Positions 44,406 to 53,248 of a stretch of DNA of 64,000 nt are shown one piece after another. A program made the position numbers and the translations under genes. Numbering within the stretch: position 1 is the first letter of the stretch; every line of letters starts with the position of its first letter. This DNA comes from Verticiella alkaliphila (GTDB taxonomy: Bacteria > Pseudomonadota > Gammaproteobacteria > Burkholderiales > Burkholderiaceae_B), in NCBI RefSeq assembly GCF_018904615.1, contig NZ_JADCNH010000002.1:124001-188000 (forward strand), given 5' to 3'. The notes under the pieces are model-generated. The model did no database searches and had not been told where the DNA came from. It saw only the letters and a program-made list of their open reading frames with translations.

Positions 44406-45220
44406 GCCCATCAGCGTCCTTATCCAGCGGGGCCAACGCACCGCTGCGCTTTCTGGCCGATCCGCTCACCCACGCGCCGCTCTTCGCCGCGCAAGGGCTC
44501 GTCAAGCGATTCGGCGGGCTGCTCGCCACCGATCACGTCGACATCACGGTGCTGCCCGGCGAAGTCCATGCCTTGATCGGCCCGAACGGCGCCGGCAAAT
44601 CCACGCTCGTGAATCTGATCTCCGGCCTGCTCCCCGCGGATGACGGGCAGCTCGTGCTGGATGGCGTGGATCTCACCCGCCTGGCGCCGCATCAGCGCGT
44701 GCGCTACGGCTTGTCGCGGTGCTTCCAGGTCACCAGCATCTTTCGCGGTGACACCGTCCGGGATAACTTGCTGCTGGCCGCGCAGGCCCACGCGGGCTCC
44801 AGCTTTGGTTGCCTGGGCGTGCGCAGTGAGGAGCCCGCGCTGCGCGAGACGGCACTGGCATTGGCCGAGAAGGTTGGCCTTACCGATGCGCTGGACCGTA
44901 TCGCCGGCACCTTGCCGCATGGTGCGCAACGCAAGCTCGACGTGGCCCTGGCATTGGCCGCGCGGCCCAAGCTCTTGTTGCTGGACGAGCCCATGGCCGG
45001 CATGGGGCCAGAGGATTCGCTGCGCATGGTCGAGCTCATCGATCGCCTGCGCGCCGACACAGCCATCCTGCTGATCGAGCACGACATGGACGCCGTCTTC
45101 CAGCTGGCGGACCGCATCTCCGTGCTGGTCTACGGTCGCGTGCTGACCTGCGGCAATGCCGCGCACATCCAGGGGCATCCGGAGGTGCAAGCCGTCTATC
45201 TGGGCACGGAGGCCACATGA
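44402..45220 (+). CDS. livG: Branched-chain-type ABC transporter ATP-binding protein (LivG)
   Basis: A 272-residue ATPase: Walker A GPNGAGKSTLVN, Walker B KLLLLDEPMAGMGPED, His-loop LLIEHDMDAVF. The signature motif reads LPHGAQRKLDVALAL rather than LSGGQ, a variant known in LivG proteins. It has about 30 extra N-terminal residues. Start and stop overlap livM and livF by ATGA. Confidence 0.92.
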   Translation: MSPSASLSSGANAPLRFLADPLTHAPLFAAQGLVKRFGGLLATDHVDITVLPGEVHALIGPNGAGKSTLVNLISGLLPADDGQLVLDGVDLTRLAPHQRVRYGLSRCFQVTSIFRGDTVRDNLLLAAQAHAGSSFGCLGVRSEEPALRETALALAEKVGLTDALDRIAGTLPHGAQRKLDVALALAARPKLLLLDEPMAGMGPEDSLRMVELIDRLRADTAILLIEHDMDAVFQLADRISVLVYGRVLTCGNAAHIQGHPEVQAVYLGTEAT

Positions 45221-45993
45221 CGATTCCCACCATCTTCGAGGAGACGCCAGAGGCGGCCGTGCCTCGCGGAAACGCGCGAGCCCCTGCGCCCTTGCTCAGC
45301 TGCCGTCGTCTGGAAGCAGGGTACGGCGCGAGCCAGGTGCTCTTCGGCCTGGATTTCGACATACACGCAGGCGAGATGCTCACCCTGCTCGGGCGCAACG
45401 GCATGGGCAAGAGCACCACCATCAAGACGCTGGTGGGCGGGCTTCGCGCCAAGGGCGGCGAGATCCAGTTCGCCGGCAAACCCGTGCATGCGGCACGCCC
45501 GGATGTCATCGCCCGCCTGGGGATGGCCATCGTACCCGAGGGGCGTCAGTGCTTTCCGAACCTGTCCGTGCAGGAACATCTTGTCGCGTTTGCCGACCAC
45601 CGCAATGGCCTGAAAGACGGCTGGACGCTGGCGCGCCTCTACGAACTCTTCCCGCGATTAAAGGAGCGCGCGGGCAACATGGGCAACCAGCTCTCGGGTG
45701 GCGAGCAACAGATGCTTGCGATTGCGCGGGCCTTGTCGACCAATCCGCGCCTCCTGATCCTGGATGAAGCGACGGAAGGCCTGGCGCCTGTCATTCGCGA
45801 GGAGATCTGGGATTGCCTGGCTCGCCTGCGTGCCGAAGGGCAGACGACGCTGGTGGTGGACAAGTATGTCGAGCGACTCGTGCGTCTGGCGGATCGGCAC
45901 GTGATCCTGGAGCGCGGGCGCATCGCGTGGAGCGGCACGTCGGCGGAGCTCGACGCGGATCGCGGGCTCTGGCAACGCTATCTGGGCGTGTGA
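45217..45993 (+). CDS. livF: Branched-chain-type ABC transporter ATP-binding protein (LivF)
   Basis: A 258-residue ATPase: Walker A GRNGMGKSTTIK, signature NQLSGGEQQMLAIARAL, Walker B RLLILDEATEGLAP. An N-terminal extension of about 28 residues precedes the usual LivF start region (LLSCRRLEAGYG). It is the last gene of the transporter operon, translationally coupled to livG, and convergent with the TfoX-like gene with no clear terminator between. Confidence 0.92.
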   Translation: MTIPTIFEETPEAAVPRGNARAPAPLLSCRRLEAGYGASQVLFGLDFDIHAGEMLTLLGRNGMGKSTTIKTLVGGLRAKGGEIQFAGKPVHAARPDVIARLGMAIVPEGRQCFPNLSVQEHLVAFADHRNGLKDGWTLARLYELFPRLKERAGNMGNQLSGGEQQMLAIARALSTNPRLLILDEATEGLAPVIREEIWDCLARLRAEGQTTLVVDKYVERLVRLADRHVILERGRIAWSGTSAELDADRGLWQRYLGV

Positions 45994-46052
45994 GGTGGTC
46001 TGGTTCACGGGGACGCTCAACGATCCGCTCCCGCGTCTGCTCGATCCGTATG

Positions 46053-46418
46053 TCAGCCGCGCTTGGCTGCAGTTCGCCGCTTCGATGGTGAGCGTCGGGC
46101 CTGCGGATTGAACGCCTTGGCCGTGCCGATCCAGAACTGCCATTGCGCAGCCGTGGCGTAGCCCGAGGGATCGACGAAGAAGTAGCCCTGCATGCCACCT
46201 TGCGCGGCGAGGGGGCGCACGCCGGGGCGCTCGGCCACGTCATCGTGCAGGTCAGGGGGCAGGCGCACCAGGAGCTCGTCGCCCCTCACGCCCGCGCACA
46301 GCTTGCCGTCCAGCATGAAGACGTGACAGCCGAACATGACCTTTTCATCGAGCTCGCCGGCATCCTCCAGCGCATGGCGGATGGCATCGAGCAGGGCGGG
46401 GTCGTGTTCGGCGGGCAT
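46053..46418 (-). CDS. TfoX N-terminal-domain protein
   Basis: A 121-residue protein matching the TfoX/Sxy N-terminal domain: KVMFGCHVFMLDGKLCAGV, DELLVRLPPD and GYFFVDPSGYATAAQWQFWI, with a basic C-terminal tail (SPSKRRTAAKRG). Full TfoX promotes competence in gamma-proteobacteria, but stand-alone N-terminal-domain proteins like this one are widespread and of unknown role. The start at 46418 gives the family N-terminus. Confidence 0.82.
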   Translation of the reverse strand: MPAEHDPALLDAIRHALEDAGELDEKVMFGCHVFMLDGKLCAGVRGDELLVRLPPDLHDDVAERPGVRPLAAQGGMQGYFFVDPSGYATAAQWQFWIGTAKAFNPQARRSPSKRRTAAKRG

Positions 46419-46467
46419 GCGGTGACAATACCGCGAATGGCGGCGGGGTGCCGCCGCCAAAGGTCGA

Positions 46468-46848
46468 TCAGCGAACGCCGCTCATCGCCTTCATTTGCGC
46501 GCACATCTCATCCTGCTTGGCCTTGCCGGCAGCCTTGATGTCCGCCGACGCCTTCTCGTAGCCCGCGTCGAACTGCTTGTCGAAGTCCGCTTCGCTCAGG
46601 CCCATCTGACCGGAGGCGGTGCGCTGCTGGGTCTTCATCTCGTCCAGCTGCTGCTCGGTGTAGCCACCGCACACCTTGGCGACGGCGTGGCCCATGCCAC
46701 CCATCTGCGCCAGCATGGCGGGATCCGGCTGGCCCGGTTGACCCGGCTGGGCAGGCACCTGAGCGCTGACCGAAGCGGCAAAGGTACCGAGGGCGAGGCA
46801 GGCGACGCCAGCAAACTTGCGCAGCGACGAGGAGGCGAATGTCGGCAT
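46468..46848 (-). CDS. Small secreted protein of unknown function
   Basis: A 126-residue exported protein with a signal peptide (about residues 1-29, ending SVSAQ). The mature part has a Pro/Gln/Gly-rich linker (VPAQPGQPGQPDPA), then a helical region with GGYTEQQLDEMKTQQR and DFDKQFDAGYEKASADIKA and two cysteines (VCGG and EMCAQM), probably a disulfide. No family is recognised. It lies between the metal transporter operon and the TfoX-like gene on the same strand. Confidence 0.65.
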   Translation of the reverse strand: MPTFASSSLRKFAGVACLALGTFAASVSAQVPAQPGQPGQPDPAMLAQMGGMGHAVAKVCGGYTEQQLDEMKTQQRTASGQMGLSEADFDKQFDAGYEKASADIKAAGKAKQDEMCAQMKAMSGVR

Positions 46849-46964
46849 GAATGTCCTTGGTTAGGGAAAGTGCGCCGATCCTAGCACTGCGATCTATGGC
46901 AACGGATGACGAGATACAACGAGGGTGTCGCCGTATGTTGCTCTGCGTAATCGAGTGCGTCGGC

Positions 46965-47810
46965 CTACTGGCTGGTCAGTACACGCTCCCGCCGACCCTG
47001 GCGCCGCCGATTGGCCAGCAACGCCAGGGCGAACACGCCCGACAGCAGCACCACGATCGTCGGCGCAGGCGCACTGTCGAGGAAGAAGCTCGCATACACA
47101 CTCACCAGCGACCCGAGCACTGCCACCACCACCGCCACCGCCAGCATCGCCCCGAACGTGCGGGTGACGAGAAAGGCGATTGCGCCGGGCGCGATCAGCA
47201 TGGCGATGGCAAGGACTAATCCCACCGCCTTCAACGCACCCACGATGGTGAGCGAGAGCAGGGCGAGCAGGCCGTAATGCAGCCACCCCGTGCGCAGGCC
47301 CACCGTGCGCGCGTGCACGGGATCGAAGGTGTGCAGCATCAGATCGCGCCTTTTGGCTACCACCAGCGCGGTCACCACGACAGCGATGATGCCCGTCTCG
47401 AGAATGTCGCTGGCCGACACCCCCAGCATGTCGCCAAAGAGAATGTGGTTCAGGTGCACGTCGCTCTGGATGCGCGTGTACATCACGAGCCCCAGTGCAA
47501 ACATGCCGGAGAACACCGCGCCCATCACCGTATCCTGCTTGAGCCGGCTGTTCGCCTGGAGATAGCCCGTGCCAATGGCGCACGTCATCCCGGCGGCAAA
47601 GGCCCCCACGGCCAGCGGAATGCCCGCCAGGTAGGCCAGCACGATGCCGGGCAGCACGGCATGCGAGATGGCGTCGCCCATCAAGGCCCAGCCGCGCAGC
47701 ACCAGGAAGCAGGAGAGCAGGGCAGTGGGCACCGCCACCAGCACGCTGATCAGCAAGGCCTGCTGCATGAAGTCGAAGGCCAGCGGCTGCAACAGCAGGT
47801 CCAGGCTCAT
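46965..47810 (-). CDS. sitD: Metal ABC transporter permease 2 (SitD-like)
   Basis: A 281-residue family-3 metal ABC permease with about eight membrane segments. The conserved GWALMGDAISHAVLPGIVLAY and KAVGLVLAIAMLIAPGAIAF are present. Its ATG overlaps the stop of the preceding permease (TCATGA read on this strand). It is the last gene of a Mn/Fe-type operon and pairs with the upstream permease. The in-frame upstream extension overlaps that gene and is rejected. Confidence 0.88.
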   Translation of the reverse strand: MSLDLLLQPLAFDFMQQALLISVLVAVPTALLSCFLVLRGWALMGDAISHAVLPGIVLAYLAGIPLAVGAFAAGMTCAIGTGYLQANSRLKQDTVMGAVFSGMFALGLVMYTRIQSDVHLNHILFGDMLGVSASDILETGIIAVVVTALVVAKRRDLMLHTFDPVHARTVGLRTGWLHYGLLALLSLTIVGALKAVGLVLAIAMLIAPGAIAFLVTRTFGAMLAVAVVVAVLGSLVSVYASFFLDSAPAPTIVVLLSGVFALALLANRRRQGRRERVLTSQ

Positions 47811-48667
47811 GATTCGGCCCTCCGCGCCGCGCGCGTGCGCCGGCGCGCGGCCAGCAGGCCATGGCGCGGCGCAAAGATGAAGGCCACCAGAAAGCAGATC
47901 GTTTGCAGGAGCACGATCACGCCGCCCGTGGCGCCATCCAGGAAGTAGCTCGCGTAGGCGCCGACCAGACTCGTGCCCGTGCCGATTGCCACGCTCAGGA
48001 TCAGCAGGCGCCCGAAGCGGTCCGTCAGCAGATAGGCCGTGGCGCCGGGCGTCACCACCATGGCAATCACCAGGAACGCCCCCACCGTCTGCATGGCGGC
48101 CACGGTGCAGGCCGACAGCAGCACGAAGAAGAGCCCGCGCATCCACACCGGATTGATGCCCACCGATCGCGCGTGGTTCTCGTCGAAGAAGGCGACCATC
48201 AAGTCCTTCCACTTCACGAGCAGCACCAGCAGCGACACACCCGCGATGATGACGAGTTGCAGTGTGTCGGCCGGCGTGATGGCGAGGATGTTGCCCAGCA
48301 CGATGGTGTTGATGTTCACCGAGGTGGGCGAGAGCGACACCATGAAGAGCCCCAGCCCGAAGAAGGCCGAGAACACCATGCCGATGATGACGTCTTCCTT
48401 GAGCTTGGTGCGGTGATTCAGGAACAGCATGGACCCTGCGGCCAGGCCGCCCGCCAGAAAGGCCCCGGCCGAGAACGACAGCCCCAGCATGTAGGCGCCC
48501 GCGACGCCCGGCACGATGGCGTGCGAGAGCGCATCGCCGATCAGCGACCAGCCCTTCAACATCAGGTAGGCCGAGAGAAACGCACACACCCCGCCCACCA
48601 GGCCCGAGACCCAGATGGCGTTGCGCATGTAGTCGTAGCCGAGCGGCTCGGCAAGCAGCGCCATCAT
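47807..48667 (-). CDS. sitC: Metal ABC transporter permease 1 (SitC-like)
   Basis: A 286-residue integral membrane protein related to the next permease, with [21 protein letters not shown] and [20 protein letters not shown]. The C-terminal tail is Arg-rich ([16 protein letters not shown]). Start and stop overlap neighbouring genes, indicating tight translational coupling. Together with SitD it should form the membrane channel. Confidence 0.88.
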   Translation of the reverse strand: MMALLAEPLGYDYMRNAIWVSGLVGGVCAFLSAYLMLKGWSLIGDALSHAIVPGVAGAYMLGLSFSAGAFLAGGLAAGSMLFLNHRTKLKEDVIIGMVFSAFFGLGLFMVSLSPTSVNINTIVLGNILAITPADTLQLVIIAGVSLLVLLVKWKDLMVAFFDENHARSVGINPVWMRGLFFVLLSACTVAAMQTVGAFLVIAMVVTPGATAYLLTDRFGRLLILSVAIGTGTSLVGAYASYFLDGATGGVIVLLQTICFLVAFIFAPRHGLLAARRRTRAARRAES

Positions 48668-49644
48668 CGCGGGGGCTCCTGCTCGCTCGCCGGCCCGCGG
48701 GGCGTGGCCGTGTCTCCAAAGAACACCAGCGGGCGCTCGTCATCGCTGAAGATGCCCACGCCCTGGCCGCGCCGATGGTCGTCGCCCTCTACGTGGAAGT
48801 GCCGCAGCACGCCACCAAAGGCCGCTTCGAGATTGGCCCGCGTGAACACCGTCGTGGTCTCGCCGCTCGCCAGCACGGTCCGGTTGAGCAGCACGGCGTG
48901 ATCGCAGAATTCCGGCACGCTGCCCAGATTGTGCGTGGCCACCAGCATCAGCCGACCCTCGTCGCGCATCGTGTTGAGCAACCCAATGATCGCGTCCTCG
49001 GTCTTGACGTCCACACCGGTGAAAGGCTCGTCCAGCAGGATCACGCGGCTTTCCTGCGCCAGCGCGCGCGCCAGGAAAACGCGCTTCTTCTGCCCGCCGG
49101 AGAGCTCGCCGATCTGACGCTTGCGCAAATCCTGCATGCCCACGCGCTCCAGCGCCGCGCTCACGGCCTCGCGGTCCGCCGCGCGCGCGATGCGCAGCAT
49201 GCCCATGCGGCCGTAGCGGCCCATCATGACCACGTCTTCCACCAGCACCGGGAAGTTCCAGTCCACCTCCTCGCTTTGCGGCACATAGGCCACGAGGTTG
49301 TCGCGCAAGGCATGCTGCACGGGCTGGCCCAGGATGCGGATGCGCCCCTCGGCGAGCTTCACGAAGCCCATGATGGCCTTGAAGAGCGTGGACTTGCCGC
49401 TACCATTGATGCCCACCAGGGCAGCGATGCTGCCTTGGGGCACGGCAAAACTCGCGTCGCGCAGGGCCGTGTGGCCGTTGCGATAGACGACAGTGACGGC
49501 TTCGACGTAGAGGCCTTCTGGTGCTGCGCCTTGAGACGCTGAGCCGGGCAACGGCGTCGCTATTGGCGTTGCCGCACCTGTCGTCTCACGCGCAGTCGCA
49601 GGCGCGGTGGGTTTCGGCGCAGCGGGCGTCGCAGGCGTGCTCAC
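48664..49644 (-). CDS. sitB: Metal ABC transporter ATP-binding protein (SitB-like)
   Basis: A 326-residue ATPase: Walker [13 protein letters not shown], signature [17 protein letters not shown], Walker [13 protein letters not shown]. It is longer than the usual ~250-290 residues: an Ala/Pro/Thr-rich N-terminus of about 45 residues precedes the ABC domain, and a charged tail containing [13 protein letters not shown] follows it. The His/Asp-rich tail could bind metal (speculative). It overlaps both neighbours. Confidence 0.88.
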   Translation of the reverse strand: MSTPATPAAPKPTAPATARETTGAATPIATPLPGSASQGAAPEGLYVEAVTVVYRNGHTALRDASFAVPQGSIAALVGINGSGKSTLFKAIMGFVKLAEGRIRILGQPVQHALRDNLVAYVPQSEEVDWNFPVLVEDVVMMGRYGRMGMLRIARAADREAVSAALERVGMQDLRKRQIGELSGGQKKRVFLARALAQESRVILLDEPFTGVDVKTEDAIIGLLNTMRDEGRLMLVATHNLGSVPEFCDHAVLLNRTVLASGETTTVFTRANLEAAFGGVLRHFHVEGDDHRRGQGVGIFSDDERPLVFFGDTATPRGPASEQEPPR

Positions 49645-50552
49645 GGTGCCAGTCCTTTGGCAATGGTGTCCACCGTGACGCGCAGCAGATCCAGGTAGGT
49701 GGGCACCGGCCCGCCCGGCTCGCTCAACGAATCCACGTAGAGCACGCCGCCATAACGCGCGCCGGATTCCCGCGCCACTTGCTGCGCCGGGCTGGCCGAC
49801 ACGGTGCTCTCGCTGAACACGGCCGGAATCTGATGCTCACGGATCAGGTCGATCACGCGCCGCACCTGTTGCGGTGTGCCTTGTTGATCGGCATTGATGG
49901 GCCAGAGATAGGCTTCCTGCAGGCCGAGATCGCGCGCCAGGTAGCTGAAGGCGCCTTCGCTCGTCACCAGCCAGCGACGCGCTTCCGGCACGGCCTGCAG
50001 CTGTGCGCGCAGCGGCTCGAGCGTGGCCGTGATCTGCTGCTTGTAGGCCTCGGCATTGGCCTTGTAGGTATCCGCGTTGGCCGGATCCTGCTTGGCCATC
50101 GCGTCGCGGATGTTGTCCACGTAGATGAGCGCCGCCTGCGGCGACATCCAGGCATGCGGATTCGGCTTGCCAGCGTAAGGGCCCGTGCCGATACCCATGG
50201 GCTCCACGCCCGCGGATACCACGGCTGCCGGCACATCCTTCAAGCGCTGGAAGAAGCGCTCGAACCACCGCTCCAGATTCAGCCCGTTCCACAGCACCAA
50301 CTGCGCATCCTGCGCGCGCACCAGGTCGCGAGGCGTGGGCTGGTATTCGTGGATCTCGGCGCCCGGGCGGGTAATGGATTCAACCACCGCGGCATCGCCC
50401 GCGACATTGCGCGCCATGTCGGCGATGACGGTGAAGGTGGTGATGACTTTGAGCTTCTCAGCGGCGAGGGCAGGGGTGCCGACGACCAGCGTCAGGGCGG
50501 CCAACGCCTGGACGAGCAACTGCCGCCGGCGGGGGGAACGGAACGGGAACAC
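49641..50552 (-). CDS. sitA: Mn/Fe-type metal ABC transporter binding protein (SitA-like)
   Basis: A 303-residue cluster A-I metal receptor. The signal peptide spans about residues 1-31. The four metal ligands can be placed: His68 in [10 protein letters not shown], His133 in NPHAWMSP, Glu199 in VTSEGAFSY and Asp274 in LYVDSLSE. This His-His-Glu-Asp set and the [13 protein letters not shown] start fit Mn/Fe receptors (SitA/YfeA/PsaA) and not ZnuA, which has a His-rich loop that is absent here. It is first of the sitABCD-type operon. Confidence 0.88.
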   Translation of the reverse strand: MFPFRSPRRRQLLVQALAALTLVVGTPALAAEKLKVITTFTVIADMARNVAGDAAVVESITRPGAEIHEYQPTPRDLVRAQDAQLVLWNGLNLERWFERFFQRLKDVPAAVVSAGVEPMGIGTGPYAGKPNPHAWMSPQAALIYVDNIRDAMAKQDPANADTYKANAEAYKQQITATLEPLRAQLQAVPEARRWLVTSEGAFSYLARDLGLQEAYLWPINADQQGTPQQVRRVIDLIREHQIPAVFSESTVSASPAQQVARESGARYGGVLYVDSLSEPGGPVPTYLDLLRVTVDTIAKGLAP

Positions 50553-50638
50553 GGAATCTCCTGTGCGATGCGACAGTGACAGGGGCCGCGCGCCCGGCAG
50601 CGTTCAGCCCAGACGCGCGGTACGACAGGACAGGGAGG

Positions 50639-50893
50639 TCACGCCGCAGCCTCTTGCGGGCCCAGCGCGTCGGCAGGTGTGGCGAGCGTGCCGTCCGCCA
50701 GCAGCGATCTGCCACTGGCCTCGGCCTGCAGCATCAGCCGGCAGAGCGCCGGGTAGCCCAGGTGGGGATGCAACTCGGCCAGCATGCCCACGCGCAGCCA
50801 GTGCTCGGCTTGCGCGTTGATCGAACGGCTGAAGGCCTGACCCGCAAGGCGCAGGTCGGCATGCATGGATTCCGAAATCTTGACCAGGCCCAT
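50639..50893 (-). CDS. ParD-like family protein
   Basis: An 84-residue protein: MGLVKISESMHADLRLAGQA, then SRSINAQAEHWLRVGMLAEL and a C-terminal HLGYPALCRLMLQ. This matches the ParD-like family of small ribbon-helix-helix-type proteins. No toxin gene flanks it, so it is an orphan, not an evident toxin-antitoxin pair. A perfect inverted repeat lies just upstream and could be its own operator. It precedes sitA by 86 bases on the same strand. Confidence 0.75.
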   Translation of the reverse strand: MGLVKISESMHADLRLAGQAFSRSINAQAEHWLRVGMLAELHPHLGYPALCRLMLQAEASGRSLLADGTLATPADALGPQEAAA

Positions 50894-50915
50894 GGTGCGC
50901 TCCGGTATATGGTCT

Positions 50916-50932
50916 ATAAACAGGGTGTTTAT
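50916..50932. promoter_or_regulatory. Perfect inverted repeat before ParD-like gene
   Basis: ATAAACA-GGG-TGTTTAT, a perfect 7-bp palindrome with a 3-base spacer, 23 bases upstream of the ParD-like start. It is AT-rich in G+C-rich surroundings. It may be the operator of the ParD-like protein or a metal-regulator site for the sit genes. Confidence 0.6.
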
Positions 50933-50978
50933 TATGACCAACGCGCAGGGGGCGGACAAGCCCGATGGGTGGCGCGCG

Positions 50979-52850
50979 CTAGACGTCGATCTTCGCGCCC
51001 AGCTCCACCACCGCATTGCCCGGCAGCTTCAGGAAATCCGACATCGCGCTGGCATTGCGATGCATCTGCGCGAAGAGCTGCCGTCGCCAAGGCGCCATGC
51101 CGCCCGGCGTGCGCGTGGCCACGATCTGGTCACGCCCCAGGAAGTAACTCGTCTCCATCGGATCCAGACCGAAATCCCGCGTCTCGATCGCCGCCAAGTC
51201 GCGCGGCACGTCCGGATCATCCTTGAAGCCGTAGTGCAGCGAGATCTGCCAGCAATCGTTGCCCAACGATCGCATGTGGGCGCGCTTTTCCTCCGGCACC
51301 CAGGGCACCTCGTGATAGTGCACCGTCACGAACACATTCTGCTCGTGCAGCACCTTGTTGTGCTTGAGGTTGTGCAGGAACGCCGCCGGTGCCTTGGCCG
51401 GATTGGACGCTAAGAACACCGCCGTGCCCGGCACCCGCGCAGGCGGATGCACGAAGATGCTCGCGATCAGCGGCTCCAAGTCCACCGCCAACCCGGCCTG
51501 CGTGTGCCGCAGCACTTCCTGCCCGCGCCGCCAGGTTTGCATCGCCATGAAGAGCAGCAGGGCGATGAGGATCGGGAACCAGCCCCCATGGATGATCTTC
51601 AACGTGGCCGACGAGAGAAACGCCAGGTCCACCAGCAGGAACACCCCCGTCACCGCCACGCACAGCACGAAGGGCAGCTTCCAGTGGTAGCGCACCACGA
51701 AGTAGGTGAGCACCGTGGTGATGAACATCAGCCCGCAGACGGCAATACCGTACGCCGCCGCCAGTGCCCCCGACGTTTTGAACGTGCCCACCGCCAGCAG
51801 GATCGCCACGTAGAGCGACCAATTCACCGCCGGCATGTACACCTGCCCAACCTGATCCGCACTGGTATGCACCACCCGCAGACGCGGCAGATAGCCCAGC
51901 TGGATCACCTGCTTGGTGATGCTGAAGGCGCCCGAGATCAAGGCCTGCGAGGCGATGATCGTGGCGAGCGTGGCCAGGATCACCATGGGGGCCAGCAGCC
52001 AGGAAGGGGCCAGCAAGTAGAACGGGTTCTCCGCCGCTTGCGGGTTACGCAACAACAGCGCGCCCTGGCCGAAGTAGTTGAGCGTCAACGCCGGCATCAC
52101 CAGCGAGAACCACGCCACCCGGATCGGCCGGCGCCCGAAGTGCCCCATGTCCGCATAGAGCGCTTCCGCGCCCGTCACGCACAGGATCAGCGCGCTCAGC
52201 ACGATGAAGGAAAGCAGGGGGCGCGCGAGGACGAAATTGAGCGCATAGCGCGGATCCAGCGAATGCAGGATCTGCGGCGAGTGCAGGATCTCCACCAGTC
52301 CCAACGCGCCAATCGTGGCGAACCACAGCACCATGATCGGCCCGAAGAACTTGCCGATGCCCGCCGTGCCATGCTTCTGGATCGCAAAGAGCGCCGTGAT
52401 CACCACCACCGTGATCGGCAACACCCAGTGCCGCGAGTGCGGCGTGATGAGCTCCAGCCCTTCCACCGCCGAGAGCACCGAGATGGCGGGGGTGATCACC
52501 CCGTCGCCATAGAAGAGCGCCGTGCCAAAGATCCCGATGGCCAGCAGGCCCTGCCGCAATCGCGGCTTGTCCTGCACCGCCCGCGAGGCCAGCGCCAGCA
52601 TCGCCACCATGCCGCCCTCGCCGCGGTTGTCCGCGCGCAGGATCAGCACCACGTACTTCACAGAGACGATGATGGTGAGCGTCCAGAAGAGAAGAGAGAG
52701 CAGCCCGAAGACATTGTCTGGCGTGACCGCCACATGCCCGATGGCAAAGATTTCCTTGAAGGCATACAGCACGCTGGTGCCGATGTCGCCATACACGATA
52801 CCGATGGCGCCCACGACCAGTGCATACAGGGCGCGCTTGGGGGAGGACAC
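50979..52850 (-). CDS. kup: Low-affinity potassium transporter Kup
   Basis: A 623-residue KUP/HAK potassium-proton symporter. It has about twelve membrane segments, with [20 protein letters not shown] and [14 protein letters not shown] as family hallmarks and a cytosolic C-terminal domain. The GTG at 52850 ([12 protein letters not shown]) is preferred because AAGGAA stands 7-12 bases before it and the length then matches characterised Kup; an in-frame start 15 codons upstream is possible. It is probably monocistronic. Its 3' end faces the palindrome before the ParD-like gene. Confidence 0.95.
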   Translation of the reverse strand: MSSPKRALYALVVGAIGIVYGDIGTSVLYAFKEIFAIGHVAVTPDNVFGLLSLLFWTLTIIVSVKYVVLILRADNRGEGGMVAMLALASRAVQDKPRLRQGLLAIGIFGTALFYGDGVITPAISVLSAVEGLELITPHSRHWVLPITVVVITALFAIQKHGTAGIGKFFGPIMVLWFATIGALGLVEILHSPQILHSLDPRYALNFVLARPLLSFIVLSALILCVTGAEALYADMGHFGRRPIRVAWFSLVMPALTLNYFGQGALLLRNPQAAENPFYLLAPSWLLAPMVILATLATIIASQALISGAFSITKQVIQLGYLPRLRVVHTSADQVGQVYMPAVNWSLYVAILLAVGTFKTSGALAAAYGIAVCGLMFITTVLTYFVVRYHWKLPFVLCVAVTGVFLLVDLAFLSSATLKIIHGGWFPILIALLLFMAMQTWRRGQEVLRHTQAGLAVDLEPLIASIFVHPPARVPGTAVFLASNPAKAPAAFLHNLKHNKVLHEQNVFVTVHYHEVPWVPEEKRAHMRSLGNDCWQISLHYGFKDDPDVPRDLAAIETRDFGLDPMETSYFLGRDQIVATRTPGGMAPWRRQLFAQMHRNASAMSDFLKLPGNAVVELGAKIDV

Positions 52851-52968
52851 GAGATGTTCCTTGGGTGTGCGCCAGCCCGCGGCGCGACGGAGCATCGATT
52901 ATAGGAACCGCCGAGCCCGCCGGGGAGGGTGTGTGGCGCCGGTGGTACAGCGCCAGCGGCGAATGCGC

Positions 52969-52974
52969 TACAAT
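52969..52974 (+). promoter_or_regulatory. Candidate -10 box of tRNA-Pro
   Basis: TACAAT lies 44 bases upstream of the tRNA-Pro 5' end in GCGCTACAATCGCCG. No clear -35 at the right distance. Confidence 0.45.
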
Positions 52975-53018
52975 CGCCGTCTTCCTGATGCCGGTGCAAT
53001 GCCAGCAGCCAGGGAAAT

Positions 53019-53095
53019 CGGGGCGTAGCGCAGCCTGGTAGCGCATCTGCTTTGGGAGCAGAGGGTCGTGAGTTCGAATCCCACCGCCCCGACCA
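53019..53095 (+). tRNA. tRNA-Pro (anticodon TGG)
   Basis: A 77-base tRNA. The acceptor stem CGGGGCG pairs with CGCCCCG. The anticodon arm TCTGC-TTTGGGA-GCAGA gives TGG. The T arm contains GTTCGAATC, the discriminator is A and CCA is encoded. It borders the lower-G+C island at 53.2-55.9 kb. Confidence 0.97.
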
Positions 53096-53107
53096 GGGAT
53101 ATATGAG

Positions 53108-53138
53108 AAAGGCCAGCCGTTTTGCGGCTGGCCTTTTT
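53108..53138 (+). terminator. Intrinsic terminator of tRNA-Pro
   Basis: AAAGGCCAGCCG and CGGCTGGCCTTTTT form a perfect stem around TTTTG, ending in five T residues, 13 bases after the tRNA. Confidence 0.92.
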
Positions 53139-53187
53139 GTTGGCATTCTTGAGGTTGCCGCCCCCTGCGCAGCACCTGGGTCTTCGG

Positions 53188-53216
53188 AAGTCGGTACGCC
53201 TAAGCCGACTTTTTTA
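53188..53216 (+). terminator. Second rightward terminator at island edge
   Basis: AAGTCGG pairs with CCGACTT over a 10-base loop and continues into TTTTTT. It stands about 50 bases after the tRNA-Pro terminator. In this orientation it would stop rightward read-through; it faces the 3' end of the minus-strand island gene. Confidence 0.7.
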
Positions 53217-53248
53217 GAGAACCTGGTGCGCGATAACTCGGCAAAGAT

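Noticed and set aside
50639-50893. Toxin-antitoxin pair at the ParD-like gene
   Set aside because: No ParE/RelE-like or other toxin-sized gene flanks it; the neighbours are kup and sitA.
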